Shown here piece by piece: positions 9,320 through 18,893 of a stretch of DNA of 64,000 nucleotides. Made by a program: the position numbers and the translations under genes. Origin of the DNA: Actibacterium pelagium (GTDB taxonomy: Bacteria > Pseudomonadota > Alphaproteobacteria > Rhodobacterales > Rhodobacteraceae). The stretch lies in NCBI RefSeq assembly GCF_002285415.1, contig NZ_NSBU01000004.1:496001-560000 (forward strand), written 5' to 3'. Under the pieces are notes generated by a model. The model did not search any database and was not told the origin of the DNA. It saw nothing but the letters and a program-made list of their open reading frames with translations. Each line of letters opens with the position of its first letter. The stretch's first letter is position 1.

Positions 9320-10731
9320 GGCAACAAGTCCTGCAGGCGGAATTGCGCGATACGTTCGACCTGGCGACAGGCCTCTTCGAACTCTACCTCGGTTGTGTGG
9401 TCGATCCGGCGGTGGAAGGCCTGAAGGATCGAGGCCTTGTCGTAGTCGCGGACGGCGATGATGAAGGGGAAGCCGTGTTTTTCAACATAGGCTTTGTTCA
9501 GGCGGGTGAAGGTCGCGCGTTCCTCATCTGTCAGAAAGTCCAATCCGGCGCTGGCTTGTTCGGATGTGCTTTCCGCGGTCAGTTGACCCGCCGCCGCTAG
9601 TTTCCCGGCAAGGTCCGGGTGGGCGTTGAGAACACCAAGACGTTTGTCATGGCTCGCGGTGCGGAAAACCCGACAAAGCGCATTGTGAACCCCGGCCGCA
9701 CAGTCATGGGCGGGTCCAAGTTCCAATTCCCACGCGCGATCTGCGACCCATGGCGAGTGTTCAAAGATCCCGCCGTAAAGCGCCACGAACCTTTCGCGCT
9801 TCATCTTGCTGGGGCGTTCGAACCGTTTCGGCGGGTGTGTCGCGGCCCAATGTTCGGCGATATCGATGCGGCGCGGGCACCAGACATCTGCGTGCGACTG
9901 AACATGGTCGATGAACCGTTTCAGCCCGGCGATTTTGCCGGGGCGACCCACAAGGCGGCAGTGCAGACCGATAGTCATCATGGCCGGGCGACCCTCTGAA
10001 CCCTCAGTATAAAGCGTGTCGAACGCGTCGGTCAGATAGTCTTCGAAATCGCGCCCCGTGACCCAACCGGGGGCGGTTGCGAAGCGCATGTCATTGGCTT
10101 CCAGCGTATAGGGGATAATCAACTGGTCATGGTCTTCCAGCTCCAGCCAATAGGGAAGGTCGTCGTCATAGGTGTCCGAGATATAGTCGAGATCACCAAT
10201 CTCGGATGCCAGATGCACCGTGTTTTCCGAGCAACGTCCCGTGTACCAGCCGCGTGGAGGGGTGCCGACCACCTCGGTATGCAGGCGGATTGCCTCGGCG
10301 ATGGCGTGGCGCTCTTCGCGTTCGGACATGTCCTTGTGTTCGACCCACTTCAGACCGTGGCTGGCGATCTCCCAGCCGGCGTCTTTCATCGCCTGAACCT
10401 GCTCGGGGTTGCGGGCAAGGGCCGAGGCGACGCCGTAGATCGTCAGCGGAATACCCGCTCCGGTGAACAGACGGTGCAGCCGCCAGAACCCGGCGCGCGC
10501 GCCGTATTCATAGATCGATTCCATGTTCCAATGACGCTGGTTCTGCCACGGGGCCGCGCCGGGAATGTCCGACAGAAACGCCTCGGATGCGGTATCGCCA
10601 TGCAGCAGGCAGTTCTCGCCGCCCTCTTCGTAATTCAGGACGAATTGCACGGCGACCTTGGCCCCGCCGGGCCATTTCGGATCGGGGCGGTCAGGGCCAT
10701 AGCCCCGCATGTTGCGAGCATATCTATTCAA
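9316..10731 (-). CDS. puuE: fused allantoinase (PuuE) - OHCU decarboxylase
   Basis: 471 residues with two domains. Residues 1 to about 300 are the polysaccharide-deacetylase-fold allantoinase PuuE (VQFVLNYEEGGEN, ASHGLKWVEH, WYTGRCSENT, GLHCRLVGRPG), which opens allantoin to allantoate. From about 305 to the end is an OHCU decarboxylase domain (FVALYGGIFEHSPWVADRAWE, LGVLNAHPDLAGKLA), which makes (S)-allantoin from OHCU. The start is a TTG at 10731 with AGGAG at a good distance; it is preferred because PuuE proteins begin with this (N/S)RYxRxMxGYG pattern. One chain thus runs two consecutive steps of the pathway. Co-transcribed with allA. Confidence 0.93.
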   Translation of the reverse strand: MNRYARNMRGYGPDRPDPKWPGGAKVAVQFVLNYEEGGENCLLHGDTASEAFLSDIPGAAPWQNQRHWNMESIYEYGARAGFWRLHRLFTGAGIPLTIYGVASALARNPEQVQAMKDAGWEIASHGLKWVEHKDMSEREERHAIAEAIRLHTEVVGTPPRGWYTGRCSENTVHLASEIGDLDYISDTYDDDLPYWLELEDHDQLIIPYTLEANDMRFATAPGWVTGRDFEDYLTDAFDTLYTEGSEGRPAMMTIGLHCRLVGRPGKIAGLKRFIDHVQSHADVWCPRRIDIAEHWAATHPPKRFERPSKMKRERFVALYGGIFEHSPWVADRAWELELGPAHDCAAGVHNALCRVFRTASHDKRLGVLNAHPDLAGKLAAAGQLTAESTSEQASAGLDFLTDEERATFTRLNKAYVEKHGFPFIIAVRDYDKASILQAFHRRIDHTTEVEFEEACRQVERIAQFRLQDLLP

Positions 10732-10879
10732 GCGGACGGCTCCTGTCTTTTTGCGTCTTATAGATCAAATGAATTCTGCCAACTTTTAATATATTTTTGA
10801 AAGAGCTAGTTGGTGCTAGGCTCTGTTTTCCTGCCAAAAGCCCCGACATAACTGGGTGTGATGAATTTAGGAGCGTGAA

Positions 10880-11233
10880 ATGACCGGTTACCTGACCACC
10901 CATGTTCTGGATACTGCGCGCGGTTGCCCGGCGCAGGGGTTGAAGATTGACCTCTACCGGGTCGATGGTGACAGCCGTGAACACATCCGGTCGTTGGTGA
11001 CCAACGACGATGGGCGCACTGATCAGCAGATCTTGCCTGCGGAAGAGTTTCAGACCGGCACCTATGAGTTGATGTTCCATGTCGGCGCCTATCTGGACGC
11101 GAACGGAACGCCGCCCGAAGATCCGCGCTTTCTGGATCAGGTCCCGATCCGCTTTGGCATGTCTGAGGCCGCGCATTACCACGTGCCGCTTCTGGTTTCG
11201 CCCTTCGGCTATTCCACCTATCGCGGCAGCTAG
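10880..11233 (+). CDS. uraH: 5-hydroxyisourate hydrolase
   Basis: 117 residues, a transthyretin-like protein. It hydrolyses 5-hydroxyisourate to OHCU. The N-terminus [14 protein letters not shown] with the active-site His, the middle RTDQQIL, and the C-terminal signature ending in YRGS are all intact. Shine-Dalgarno TAGGAG lies just upstream. It is transcribed away from puuE (148-base shared promoter region) and its last bases overlap the convergent LysR gene. Confidence 0.96.
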   Translation: MTGYLTTHVLDTARGCPAQGLKIDLYRVDGDSREHIRSLVTNDDGRTDQQILPAEEFQTGTYELMFHVGAYLDANGTPPEDPRFLDQVPIRFGMSEAAHYHVPLLVSPFGYSTYRGS

Positions 11234-12132
11234 GGCGCAAGCGCGTCCTGAATTTTCTTCACCATGAAGTCGATGAACAGGCGCGCCTTGGGGTCCTGCA
11301 TGCGTCGGTGCATGAACAGGCAGGCCAGCTGAATCGGCGTGGGCGGTTCGTTCTCCAGCACCGGGACCAAAGCGCCCGAGGCCACGTGGTCCGAGACCTC
11401 GAACATCGGTTTCAGGATGATCCCGTGACCCTCTAGCGCCCAGTTGGTCAGAACCTCGCCGTGGTCTGATTCAAACGGCCCTGTGACGGTGACGCGTTTG
11501 ACGCCCTCGGATGTTTCCAGCGGCCACTGAAACTCTCGCGCGCCGGGATAGCGCAGGTTCAGACAGGCATGTTTGCCTTTCAGATCGGCGCTGGTTTCGG
11601 GTTGCCCATGTTTGGCAAGATAGTCAGGCGACGCATATAGCTGCCGCGGACAATCCATGATCTTGCGCAGCTTCAGCGTGCTGTCCTCGGGCACCCCAAG
11701 GAAAAAGCTGGCGTCCAGACCCTCTGCCGCCAAGTCCAACCGCCGGTCCGACAGCCGCAGACGGATGTGAACATGGGGGTATTCGGCGTGAAACTCTGGC
11801 ACGAAAGGCGCGATGATCTTCTGGCCCAGACCCAAGGGCGCCGCGATATACAGCGACCCGCGTGGAACGCTGGTGATATTGCTGATATCGGCCTCGGCAT
11901 CCTGAACTGCATCCAGAATTTTGGTCGCGCCCTTGTAGAAGGTATTTCCTTGCTCTGTTGGGTTCAGTTGACGGGTTGTGCGTTGAAACAGGCGGACGCC
12001 CAGATGCTCTTCCAGCTGCGAAATCCGGGACGAGGCAACCGCAGCCGAAATGCGCAAATCCCGCGCCGCTGCCGACATATTCCGCAGCTCAAAGACGCGC
12101 ACGAAGGTTTTTACGTTATCAAGGTAGGCCAT
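11230..12132 (-). CDS. LysR family transcriptional regulator
   Basis: About 300 residues. Residues 1-60 are a LysR-type winged helix-turn-helix ([47 protein letters not shown]); the rest is a substrate-sensing domain. The ATG at 12132 fits the family N-terminus; an in-frame ATG at 12189 would add 19 unusual residues. It is divergent from puuD (102-base gap) and sits amid the urate-pathway genes, so it probably controls puuD and perhaps the whole block in response to a purine or ureide. Its ligand cannot be read from the sequence. Confidence 0.93.
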   Translation of the reverse strand: MAYLDNVKTFVRVFELRNMSAAARDLRISAAVASSRISQLEEHLGVRLFQRTTRQLNPTEQGNTFYKGATKILDAVQDAEADISNITSVPRGSLYIAAPLGLGQKIIAPFVPEFHAEYPHVHIRLRLSDRRLDLAAEGLDASFFLGVPEDSTLKLRKIMDCPRQLYASPDYLAKHGQPETSADLKGKHACLNLRYPGAREFQWPLETSEGVKRVTVTGPFESDHGEVLTNWALEGHGIILKPMFEVSDHVASGALVPVLENEPPTPIQLACLFMHRRMQDPKARLFIDFMVKKIQDALAP

Positions 12133-12150
12133 GCGGGATTTTTCTGATTT

Positions 12151-12179
12151 TTTTGAAGTACCTGAGTCCTTTTTCAAAA
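12151..12179. promoter_or_regulatory. inverted repeat between LysR gene and puuD
   Basis: TTTTGAA (12151-12157) and TTCAAAA (12173-12179) form an inverted repeat in the divergent gap, a plausible site for the neighbouring LysR protein. Pattern only. Confidence 0.35.
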
Positions 12180-12234
12180 TACAAGACAATCCCCGGCTAC
12201 GCTATAGAGGGGCAAGAGTTTTCGGAGACCGCCA

Positions 12235-13494
12235 ATGCAAGACCTTCTGATCATCTGGGACTGGCTGGAATTTGCCGTGCGCTGGCTGCACGTCATCACT
12301 GCAATCGCGTGGATCGGGTCGTCGTTCTACTTCATTGCGCTTGATCTGGGTCTGCGCAAAACGCCCAACCTGCCGGTTGGTGCCCATGGCGAGGAATGGC
12401 AGGTGCATGGCGGGGGGTTCTACCACGTTCAGAAATACCTCGTGGCGCCCGAGAACATGCCCGACCATCTGACTTGGTTTAAATGGGAAAGCTATTCGAC
12501 CTGGTTGTCAGGCGCGGCGCTGTTGATGATCGTCTACTGGGCGGGCGGAGAGCTGTATCTGATCGACGCCAGCAAGGCTGATCTGGCGCTTTGGCAAGGG
12601 ATTTTGATCTCGGCCCTGTCGCTGACCGTGGGCTGGATCGTCTATGACCGGCTGTGCAAATCGGGGCTGGCCGAGAACCCAACCGTTCTGATGGTGCTGC
12701 TGTTCGTGCTGCTGGTGGCGATGGGCTATGGCTATAACCAGATCTTCACGGGCCGCGCCGTCATGCTGCATCTGGGGGCGTTCACCGCCACGATCATGAC
12801 GGCCAACGTGTTCTTCATCATCATGCCGAACCAGCGCATCGTGGTGAAAGACCTGCAAGAGGGCCGCACGCCCGACGCCAAATACGGCAAAATCGCCAAG
12901 CTGCGGTCAACTCATAACAACTATCTGACCCTGCCGGTCGTGTTCCTGATGCTATCGAACCACTATCCGCTGGCCTTTGGCACAGAGTACAATTGGGTCA
13001 TTGCGGCGTTGGTCTTCCTGATGGGGGTCACGATCCGGCATTACTTCAACACCCGTCACGCCCGCGCGGGAAACCCGACGTGGACGTGGCTGGCCACCGT
13101 CATCCTGTTCCTGCTGGTGATGTGGATTTCGACCCTGCCACTGCGACAGGACACTTACGAGGAATCCGAGGCGCGTGAGTTGACCAAAACCGAACAGGTC
13201 TTTGCAAGCGCCGAGGGGTTTGAAGACATCACGTCGATCGTCCCCGGCCGTTGCGCGATGTGTCACGCGCGCGAACCCTTCTATGATGGCATCCGCCGTG
13301 CGCCAAAGGGTATCTTGCTGGAAACGCCGGCCGACATCGCTCATGCCGCCCGGCTGATCTATTTGCAATCCGGCGTCAGCACCGCGATGCCGCCCGCCAA
13401 CGTGTCCTACATGGAAGAGGATGAGCGGCGCGCGATCATCAACTGGTATCGCAACGCCGCAAAAGACCTTCCCTTCCGAATCAGCGCGAACTAG
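12235..13494 (+). CDS. puuD: membrane urate hydroxylase with cytochrome c domain
   Basis: 419 residues. The N-terminal ~300 residues have several transmembrane helices ([24 protein letters not shown] at the start) and match the PuuD urate hydroxylase family. The C-terminus is a small cytochrome c domain with haem motif C340-AM-CH (residues 340-344) and a later Met ([12 protein letters not shown]) as likely sixth ligand. It oxidises urate to 5-hydroxyisourate and should pass electrons to the respiratory chain rather than to oxygen with peroxide release, unlike soluble uricase. uraH, encoding the next enzyme, lies just beyond the LysR gene. It ends on a CTAG shared with the convergent glcB stop. 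Confidence 0.93.
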   Translation: MQDLLIIWDWLEFAVRWLHVITAIAWIGSSFYFIALDLGLRKTPNLPVGAHGEEWQVHGGGFYHVQKYLVAPENMPDHLTWFKWESYSTWLSGAALLMIVYWAGGELYLIDASKADLALWQGILISALSLTVGWIVYDRLCKSGLAENPTVLMVLLFVLLVAMGYGYNQIFTGRAVMLHLGAFTATIMTANVFFIIMPNQRIVVKDLQEGRTPDAKYGKIAKLRSTHNNYLTLPVVFLMLSNHYPLAFGTEYNWVIAALVFLMGVTIRHYFNTRHARAGNPTWTWLATVILFLLVMWISTLPLRQDTYEESEARELTKTEQVFASAEGFEDITSIVPGRCAMCHAREPFYDGIRRAPKGILLETPADIAHAARLIYLQSGVSTAMPPANVSYMEEDERRAIINWYRNAAKDLPFRISAN

Positions 13495-15641
13495 GTCGCG
13501 GCGGCCTTAAGCTTCAAGCGATAGCTATGCAGCAGCGGCTCGGTATAGCCCGACGGCTGGGTGGCGCCTTGCAGCACCAGATCACGCGCGGCGGCAAAGG
13601 CAAAGGACCCTTCGCCATCCCCCATTGGAATATACCCCGGATCGCCTTCGTTCTGACGATCCACGACCTGTGCCATCTCGTGCAGGGCCGCAAGAATGTC
13701 ATCCTCTGAGACCAGCCCGTGATGCAGCCAGTTGGCCAGAAGCTGGGCGCTGATCCGACAGGTTGCACGGTCCTCCATCTGGCCGACATCATTGATATCG
13801 GGCACTTTCGAACAGCCAACACCTTGGTTCACCCAACGCACGACATAGCCCAGAATGCCCTGCGCGTTGTTGCGCAGTTCCTGCTGGATGTCCTCATCGG
13901 TCAGGTTGCGCCCGCGCTGAACCGGGTAGGTCAGCAGATCGCTTAGGCTGCCTCGCGGACCGCCTGCGGCCAGTTCAGCCTGCCGCGCGGCCACGTCCAC
14001 CTTGTGATAGTGCGTCGCGTGCAAGACAGCGGCGGTGGGCGAGGGCACCCATGCGCAGTTCGCGCCCGACATCGGATGACCGATCTTGGCCTCCAGCATG
14101 TCGGCCATCAGGTCGGGCATGGCCCACATGCCCTTGCCGATCTGCGCCTTGCCGGCAAAGCCACAGGATAGCGCGATATCGACATTGCGATCCTCATAGG
14201 TGGACAGCCACTTGGCGGATTTCATATCGGCCTTGGGCACCATCAACCCGGCTTCCATCGAAGTGTGAATCTCGTCCCCGGTCCGATCCAGGAAGCCGGT
14301 GTTGACGAAGATGATCCGGTGTTTTGCGGCACGGATACACTCTTTGAGGTTCACGCTGGTCCGGCGCTCCTCGTCCATCACACCCATTTTCACGGTGTTG
14401 CGGGGCAGGCCAAGAATATCTTCGACCGCGCCGAACAGCTCGTTGGTAAAGGTAACCTCGGCCGAGCCATGCATCTTGGGCTTCACGATATAGACCGATC
14501 CAGCCGGAGAATTGAGACGCGCGCCGTTCAGGTCGTGCATCGCAATCGCGACGGTGAACATCGCGTCCATGATGCCTTCGGGAATTTCGTTGCCCTCGGG
14601 GTCCAGAACCGCCGGGGTCGTCATCAGGTGACCCACGTTGCGCACGAACATCAGCGCGCGGCCCTTCAGGATGGCGCTGCCACCGTCGGGGGTCGTGAAC
14701 TGCAGATCGTCTTCCAGTTTGCGGTCGACGGTCTGAGAACCTTTCTTGAACGACACCGAAAGATCGCCGCGCATCAGGCCCAGCCAGTTGCGGTAGACAA
14801 GCGTTTTGTCTTCGCCATCAACGGCGGCGACACTGTCTTCGCAATCCATGATGGCGGTCAGGGCGGCCTCCATCTTGACGTCACTGACGCCGGCCTTGTC
14901 CATCTGCCCGATGGTGTGATCTGGGTTGATCTCGATGATGATGTGCAACCCGTTGTTCTGCAGCACCAGCGACTGCGGAGCATCAGGCGCACCAGTGTAG
15001 CCTGCGAAAGCGGCAGGTGTTGCCAGCGGAGTCGATACGCCATTCACGGTGGCGACGAACTGCCCGTCTTCGACAGTGTAGCTGCTGACATCGGCATGGC
15101 TTGCGCCTGCCAGCGGAACAGCCTCGTCCAGAAACGCGCGGACCCAGGCGATGACTTTGGCCCCGCGTTCCGCGTCGAACCCGCCCGCTTTCGGTGTGCC
15201 GCTAATGGCGTCGGTCCCATAAAGGCTATCGTACAGGCTGCCCCAACGCGCATTCGCTGCGTTCAGTGCAAAACGCGCGTTCGAGATCGGAACCACCAGC
15301 TGCGGTCCGCAGATCTGGGCAACCTCGGGATCGACCCCTTCCGGAGAAATTTTAAAGTCGCCGCCCTCGGGCTCGATATACCCGATCTCACGAAGGAACT
15401 CTTCGTAGGCCGCCGGGTCCGCGCCATTCGACGGGTCCTTGTGCCAGTTCGAAATCGCGGACTGAATGTCCTCGCGTTTGGCAAGCAATGCCTTGTTGCG
15501 CGGAGCGAACTCGGCAACCAGTTTCGCAAGACCGTCCCAGAAGGCCTCGGCAGACACTCCTGTGCCTTCGAGCATCTCTGTCTCGACAAATTCATGAAGG
15601 TCGTCGGCAACCGACAGACCACTTTTCGTTAGAAGCGCCAT
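13491..15641 (-). CDS. glcB: malate synthase G
   Basis: 716 residues, usual for isoform G. It condenses glyoxylate with acetyl-CoA to malate. Family landmarks include [32 protein letters not shown], the long catalytic region [34 protein letters not shown], and [22 protein letters not shown] set the start at the ATG at 15641 (MALLTKSGL); the frame continues upstream without family similarity. Its place in the purine block suggests it uses glyoxylate released by AllA. Convergent with puuD, sharing the CTAG at 13491-13494. Confidence 0.95.
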   Translation of the reverse strand: MALLTKSGLSVADDLHEFVETEMLEGTGVSAEAFWDGLAKLVAEFAPRNKALLAKREDIQSAISNWHKDPSNGADPAAYEEFLREIGYIEPEGGDFKISPEGVDPEVAQICGPQLVVPISNARFALNAANARWGSLYDSLYGTDAISGTPKAGGFDAERGAKVIAWVRAFLDEAVPLAGASHADVSSYTVEDGQFVATVNGVSTPLATPAAFAGYTGAPDAPQSLVLQNNGLHIIIEINPDHTIGQMDKAGVSDVKMEAALTAIMDCEDSVAAVDGEDKTLVYRNWLGLMRGDLSVSFKKGSQTVDRKLEDDLQFTTPDGGSAILKGRALMFVRNVGHLMTTPAVLDPEGNEIPEGIMDAMFTVAIAMHDLNGARLNSPAGSVYIVKPKMHGSAEVTFTNELFGAVEDILGLPRNTVKMGVMDEERRTSVNLKECIRAAKHRIIFVNTGFLDRTGDEIHTSMEAGLMVPKADMKSAKWLSTYEDRNVDIALSCGFAGKAQIGKGMWAMPDLMADMLEAKIGHPMSGANCAWVPSPTAAVLHATHYHKVDVAARQAELAAGGPRGSLSDLLTYPVQRGRNLTDEDIQQELRNNAQGILGYVVRWVNQGVGCSKVPDINDVGQMEDRATCRISAQLLANWLHHGLVSEDDILAALHEMAQVVDRQNEGDPGYIPMGDGEGSFAFAAARDLVLQGATQPSGYTEPLLHSYRLKLKAAAT

Positions 15642-16046
15642 CTTTATCCCTGCAGTTCCGGAATTATTGTGAAAACACCATATAGAAGCGCCTTTGACTT
15701 GGTCCACCCCACGTAGGCGCACAGAAACACCTTTGGCATAAGGCTATTCCGAAAGGTCTTTCGCCTTTTTTTGATAGACCGCGCCTACGGAAAGCGGATT
15801 AAGCTGTCGCCTGAACGGCGATTTGAGGTGGGCGCAAGGGACCGGGTGCGAAATAGGCGGACAACAGTAAGGACCGTGCAGCACGCGTAAGTTTGGCTAG
15901 CAACTGATCGTAAATTCATCAAAAATGCCCCGCATTGGGGAAAAAATAAGCGCGGAACAGCAATCGAACCGGGAAATTGTTAATCCTATCCACTGTCTGG
16001 AACCGCAGCCCTAAGAATTTGAACGTACCCAACGTAGGAGGTCCAC
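15642..16046. other. 405-base divergent gap between glcB and the NMT1-type operon
   Basis: No gene seen. It must hold promoters for glcB (leftward) and the transporter operon (rightward). A short CCCC/GGGG stem (15928-15931 and 15937-15940) followed by an A-run is too weak to name. I looked for TPP-riboswitch features, because NMT1-type transporters can carry thiamine precursors, and saw none. Confidence 0.5.
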
Positions 16047-17066
16047 TTGTTCAACCGTTTCATCTCTGCAGCTTTCGCTGCCTCTGTTGCTGTCATGGGC
16101 GTGTCCGCGCCCGCTTCGGCAGAGACCAAAGTTCCCTTCGCCCTTGATTGGAAGTTCGAAGGCCCATCCGCCCCCTATTTCCACGCCGTTGATGCGGGCC
16201 TGTTCGGGGCTGCCGGTCTGGATGTGGAAATCTCGGAAGGCAAAGGGTCGCTGGACGCGATCCCGAAGGTCGCGACCGGTGCGTTCCCAATCGGCTTTGC
16301 GGATATCAACAGCCTGATGCGCTTTTTGGATCAAAACCCTGACGCGCCGGTGAAGGCCGTCATGATGGTCTATGACAAGCCGCCATTTGCCGTTGTTGGC
16401 CGCAAATCGCTGGGCATTGAAGCCCCGAAAGACCTTGAGGGCAAGGTTCTGGGCGCTCCGCCCCCCGATGGTGCCTGGGCGCAATTCCCGATCTTCGCCG
16501 CCGAAAACGGCCTGAATGTCGATGCGATCACGGTCGAGCCGGTTGGCTTCCCAACCCGCGAGCCGATGCTAGCCGAGGGCAAAGTGGCCGCTGTCACCGG
16601 GTTCTCGTTCTCGTCGACCCTGAACCTGAAGCGTCTTGGCGTGCCGATGGACGATCAAAGCGTTCTGTTGATGGCTGACTATGGCGTTGCGCTTTATGGT
16701 AACGCGATCATCGTGAACACCGACTTTGCCAGTGCCAATCCCGAGGTGATCACCGGTTTCCTTGGAGCGGTTGCTGCCGGCTGGAAAGAGGCGATCGCCA
16801 ACCCGGGTGCCGCCGTTGAAGCGCTGATCAAACGCAACCCGGCCGCGGATCCCGATCTGGAGACCGAGCGCCTGCAGATGGCAATCGATGCCAACGTCCT
16901 GACCGACTATGTCATGGCGAACGGTATGGGAGGGATCGACGCGGACCGCATGGCCACCGCGATCGAACAGACCAAGTCGGTCTACGAGTTCAACTCGGAG
17001 CCTGATGCGTCGAAGTATTTCGACGACAGCTATCTGCCTGCCGCTGACGCGCGTATGCTGAAGTAA
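16047..17066 (+). CDS. ABC transporter substrate-binding protein, NMT1/SsuA-like
   Basis: 339 residues with a Sec signal peptide (FISAAFAASVAVMG, then APASAE). The mature domain is NMT1/THI5-like (FALDWKFEGPSAPYFHAVDAG, EISEGKGSLDAIPKVATG). The start is a TTG with a near-perfect Shine-Dalgarno (TAGGAGGT at 16035-16042). Relatives bind pyrimidine thiamine precursors, taurine/sulfonates or nitrate. As the genes for its ATPase and permease lead into xdhA, I infer uptake of a purine or related heterocycle. A perfect GC hairpin follows. Confidence 0.88.
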   Translation: MFNRFISAAFAASVAVMGVSAPASAETKVPFALDWKFEGPSAPYFHAVDAGLFGAAGLDVEISEGKGSLDAIPKVATGAFPIGFADINSLMRFLDQNPDAPVKAVMMVYDKPPFAVVGRKSLGIEAPKDLEGKVLGAPPPDGAWAQFPIFAAENGLNVDAITVEPVGFPTREPMLAEGKVAAVTGFSFSSTLNLKRLGVPMDDQSVLLMADYGVALYGNAIIVNTDFASANPEVITGFLGAVAAGWKEAIANPGAAVEALIKRNPAADPDLETERLQMAIDANVLTDYVMANGMGGIDADRMATAIEQTKSVYEFNSEPDASKYFDDSYLPAADARMLK

Positions 17067-17074
17067 AGGTGACA

Positions 17075-17099
17075 GACGCCGGCGTTTGTCGCCGGCGTC
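17075..17099 (+). promoter_or_regulatory. intra-operon hairpin after the NMT1-type binding protein
   Basis: Perfect 10-bp inverted repeat (GACGCCGGCG at 17075-17084, CGCCGGCGTC at 17090-17099, 5-base loop) eight bases after the stop, ending 10 bases before the ATPase start. It lacks a T-run, so it is probably an mRNA-stability or attenuation element. It also leaves little room for a ribosome site for the next gene. Confidence 0.7.
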
Positions 17100-17109
17100 C
17101 TTCCTCCAC

Positions 17110-17916
17110 ATGGAAAATCTCATTGAAATAAAAGGCGTCACCCACGCCTATAAGACCCCGAACGGCCTGTTGCCGGTTCTGGACGATCTGAACGTGACCG
17201 TGCCAGAGGGCGAATTCGCTGCCGTCGTCGGCCCCTCGGGCTGTGGCAAGTCTACCCTGACCCGCCTTGTTGCGGGGCTGATGAAACCCGATGAGGGTGA
17301 GGTCTGGCTGCATGGCGAGCTGGTGAAATCCCCGCGCAAAACCGTTGGGATGGCTTTCCAGAACCCGGTGCTGCTGGAATGGCGGACCATTCTGGACAAC
17401 GTGATCCTGCCGCTGGAAATCGTGGCCCCCTCTATGCCGCGCGCCGATCGTATCGCCCGCGCCGAAGAATTGCTGGAACTGGTGGGTCTTGCCGGTTTCG
17501 AAGACAAACGCCCGTCAGAACTGTCGGGCGGGATGCGCCAGCGGGCCTCTTTGTGCCGGTCCATCGTGCACAAGCCTGACGTGCTGATCATGGACGAACC
17601 GTTTGGTGCCCTTGATGCCTTCACGCGTGAGGATCTGTGGCAGACCATGCACAAACTGCGCGCGCAGGAACCTTTTACCGCCGTGCTGATCACGCATGAC
17701 CTTCGCGAAAGCGTTTATCTGGGCGATCAGGTCATCGTCCTGTCCGGCCGCCCCGCCACAACGCAATACGTGCTGGACGTGCATTACCCAATGGAAGACG
17801 GCGAACGGAAGCTCGACGGGCTGTACTCGCCTGAATGCGCCGAGATGCTGGCGACCCTGCGGGACCAGATCAAGATCGCCCAAGGCCGCGTGCCTGCAGC
17901 AGCGGGGGCCGCGTGA
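17110..17916 (+). CDS. ABC transporter ATP-binding protein, nitrate/sulfonate/taurine type
   Basis: 268 residues from the ATG at 17110. Walker A GPSGCGKST, Q-loop AFQNPVLLEWRT, signature LSGGMRQRASL and Walker B VLIMDEPFGALDAFTRE all match the SsuB/TauB/ThiZ group. The Shine-Dalgarno is poor and the preceding hairpin ends only 10 bases upstream, which would limit its expression. An upstream TTG at 17086 would start inside the hairpin. The stop overlaps the permease ATG (TGATG). Confidence 0.92.
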   Translation: MENLIEIKGVTHAYKTPNGLLPVLDDLNVTVPEGEFAAVVGPSGCGKSTLTRLVAGLMKPDEGEVWLHGELVKSPRKTVGMAFQNPVLLEWRTILDNVILPLEIVAPSMPRADRIARAEELLELVGLAGFEDKRPSELSGGMRQRASLCRSIVHKPDVLIMDEPFGALDAFTREDLWQTMHKLRAQEPFTAVLITHDLRESVYLGDQVIVLSGRPATTQYVLDVHYPMEDGERKLDGLYSPECAEMLATLRDQIKIAQGRVPAAAGAA

Positions 17917-18680
17917 TGAAGACAGTTCAAAAGATCGCTGTTCCCATGATCGCCATCGGCCTTTTCGTGGCATTTTGGGAGTTCATCGTCTGGTTCAATG
18001 GCTGGCCCAACTATGTCATGGCATCGCCGTCCGACCTGCCTGCCGCCTATAGCAAGTTCTGGAACCTGTTCCTGTCGGGCAGCTGGCAAACCCTGTGGCG
18101 CACCGTCGCCGGGCTGGGTCTGGCCGTGTTCTTTGGCACGCTACTGGGCATGATCATGGGCTTCTCGCGCGTGGCGCGGGACGGGCTTTACCCGCTTCTG
18201 GTCGGCTTCAACGCCATCCCGAAGGCGACGCTGGTGCCGGTTCTGGCCCTGCTGTTCATTGGCGAGCACAACTTCAACACCGTGTTGATGGCCTTTCTGA
18301 TCTCGTTCTTCCCGATCGCGGTTTCGGTTGGCATCGGCCTGTCGACGCTAGAGCCTGAATACAGGGACATTCTGGCCTCTCTTGGTGCCAGCCGTTTCAC
18401 GATCTTCCGCAAGATCGCCCTGCCCAAGACCCTGCCAGAGTTCTTCGGGGCCCTTAAGGTCTCGGTCACGCTGGCCTTCATCGGCACCAACCTGGTCGAG
18501 ATCATCTCGCCGCATGGCAAAGGTTTGGGGGCGCTGTTCCTGTCGGGGCAGACGAACTCTAACTATCCGCTGATGTTCGCGGTCTTGATCGCTTTGGCGG
18601 TGCTTGGCATCCTGTTGTACTACTGCGTGGTCGCGCTGGAACGCATCTTCGCGGGCTGGGCTGAACGGCCGCATCAATAG
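17916..18680 (+). CDS. ABC transporter permease, SsuC/TauC type
   Basis: 254 residues, about six transmembrane helices. The EAA-type loop (LEPEYRDILASLGASRFTIFRKIALPKTLPEF) that contacts the ATPase is clear. The ATG at 17916 shares one base with the ATPase stop; longer readings of the frame only repeat ATPase-gene DNA. It is the last gene of the three-gene importer, 213 bases before xdhA. Confidence 0.92.
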   Translation: MKTVQKIAVPMIAIGLFVAFWEFIVWFNGWPNYVMASPSDLPAAYSKFWNLFLSGSWQTLWRTVAGLGLAVFFGTLLGMIMGFSRVARDGLYPLLVGFNAIPKATLVPVLALLFIGEHNFNTVLMAFLISFFPIAVSVGIGLSTLEPEYRDILASLGASRFTIFRKIALPKTLPEFFGALKVSVTLAFIGTNLVEIISPHGKGLGALFLSGQTNSNYPLMFAVLIALAVLGILLYYCVVALERIFAGWAERPHQ

Positions 18681-18727
18681 GAAAAGCTTCCAGCCTTGTC
18701 CGCGATGTGGGTAGGGCGACTTACCAG

Positions 18728-18746
18728 TCGATTAATATTTGATCGA
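18728..18746. promoter_or_regulatory. inverted repeat upstream of xdhA
   Basis: TCGAT (18728-18732) and ATCGA (18742-18746) flank an AT-rich centre; TATAAA follows at about 18751-18756 as a possible -10. It may be an operator/promoter for xdhABC; weak evidence. Confidence 0.25.
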
Positions 18747-18893
18747 ATGGTATAAAATTAACACAGCCCGACGGGTGAGAGTGGCGATTTGCCAAAATAC
18801 TCCGTCAAATAGGGCGACAGCCGCGTCTCCGCTTTACGTCGCATCGGGTGGGGGCGCCGGGGCTGAATGCAGAGAAAGCGGCGGGTCTCGTTC

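Noticed and set aside
15752-15772. terminator-like AAAGG...CCTTTTTTT in the glcB/NMT1 gap
   Set aside because: Only a 5-bp stem, and no upstream plus-strand gene needs terminating there.
15900-16046. TPP riboswitch before the NMT1-type transporter
   Set aside because: None of the expected conserved TPP-riboswitch stretches (such as CUGAGA) was seen in the leader.
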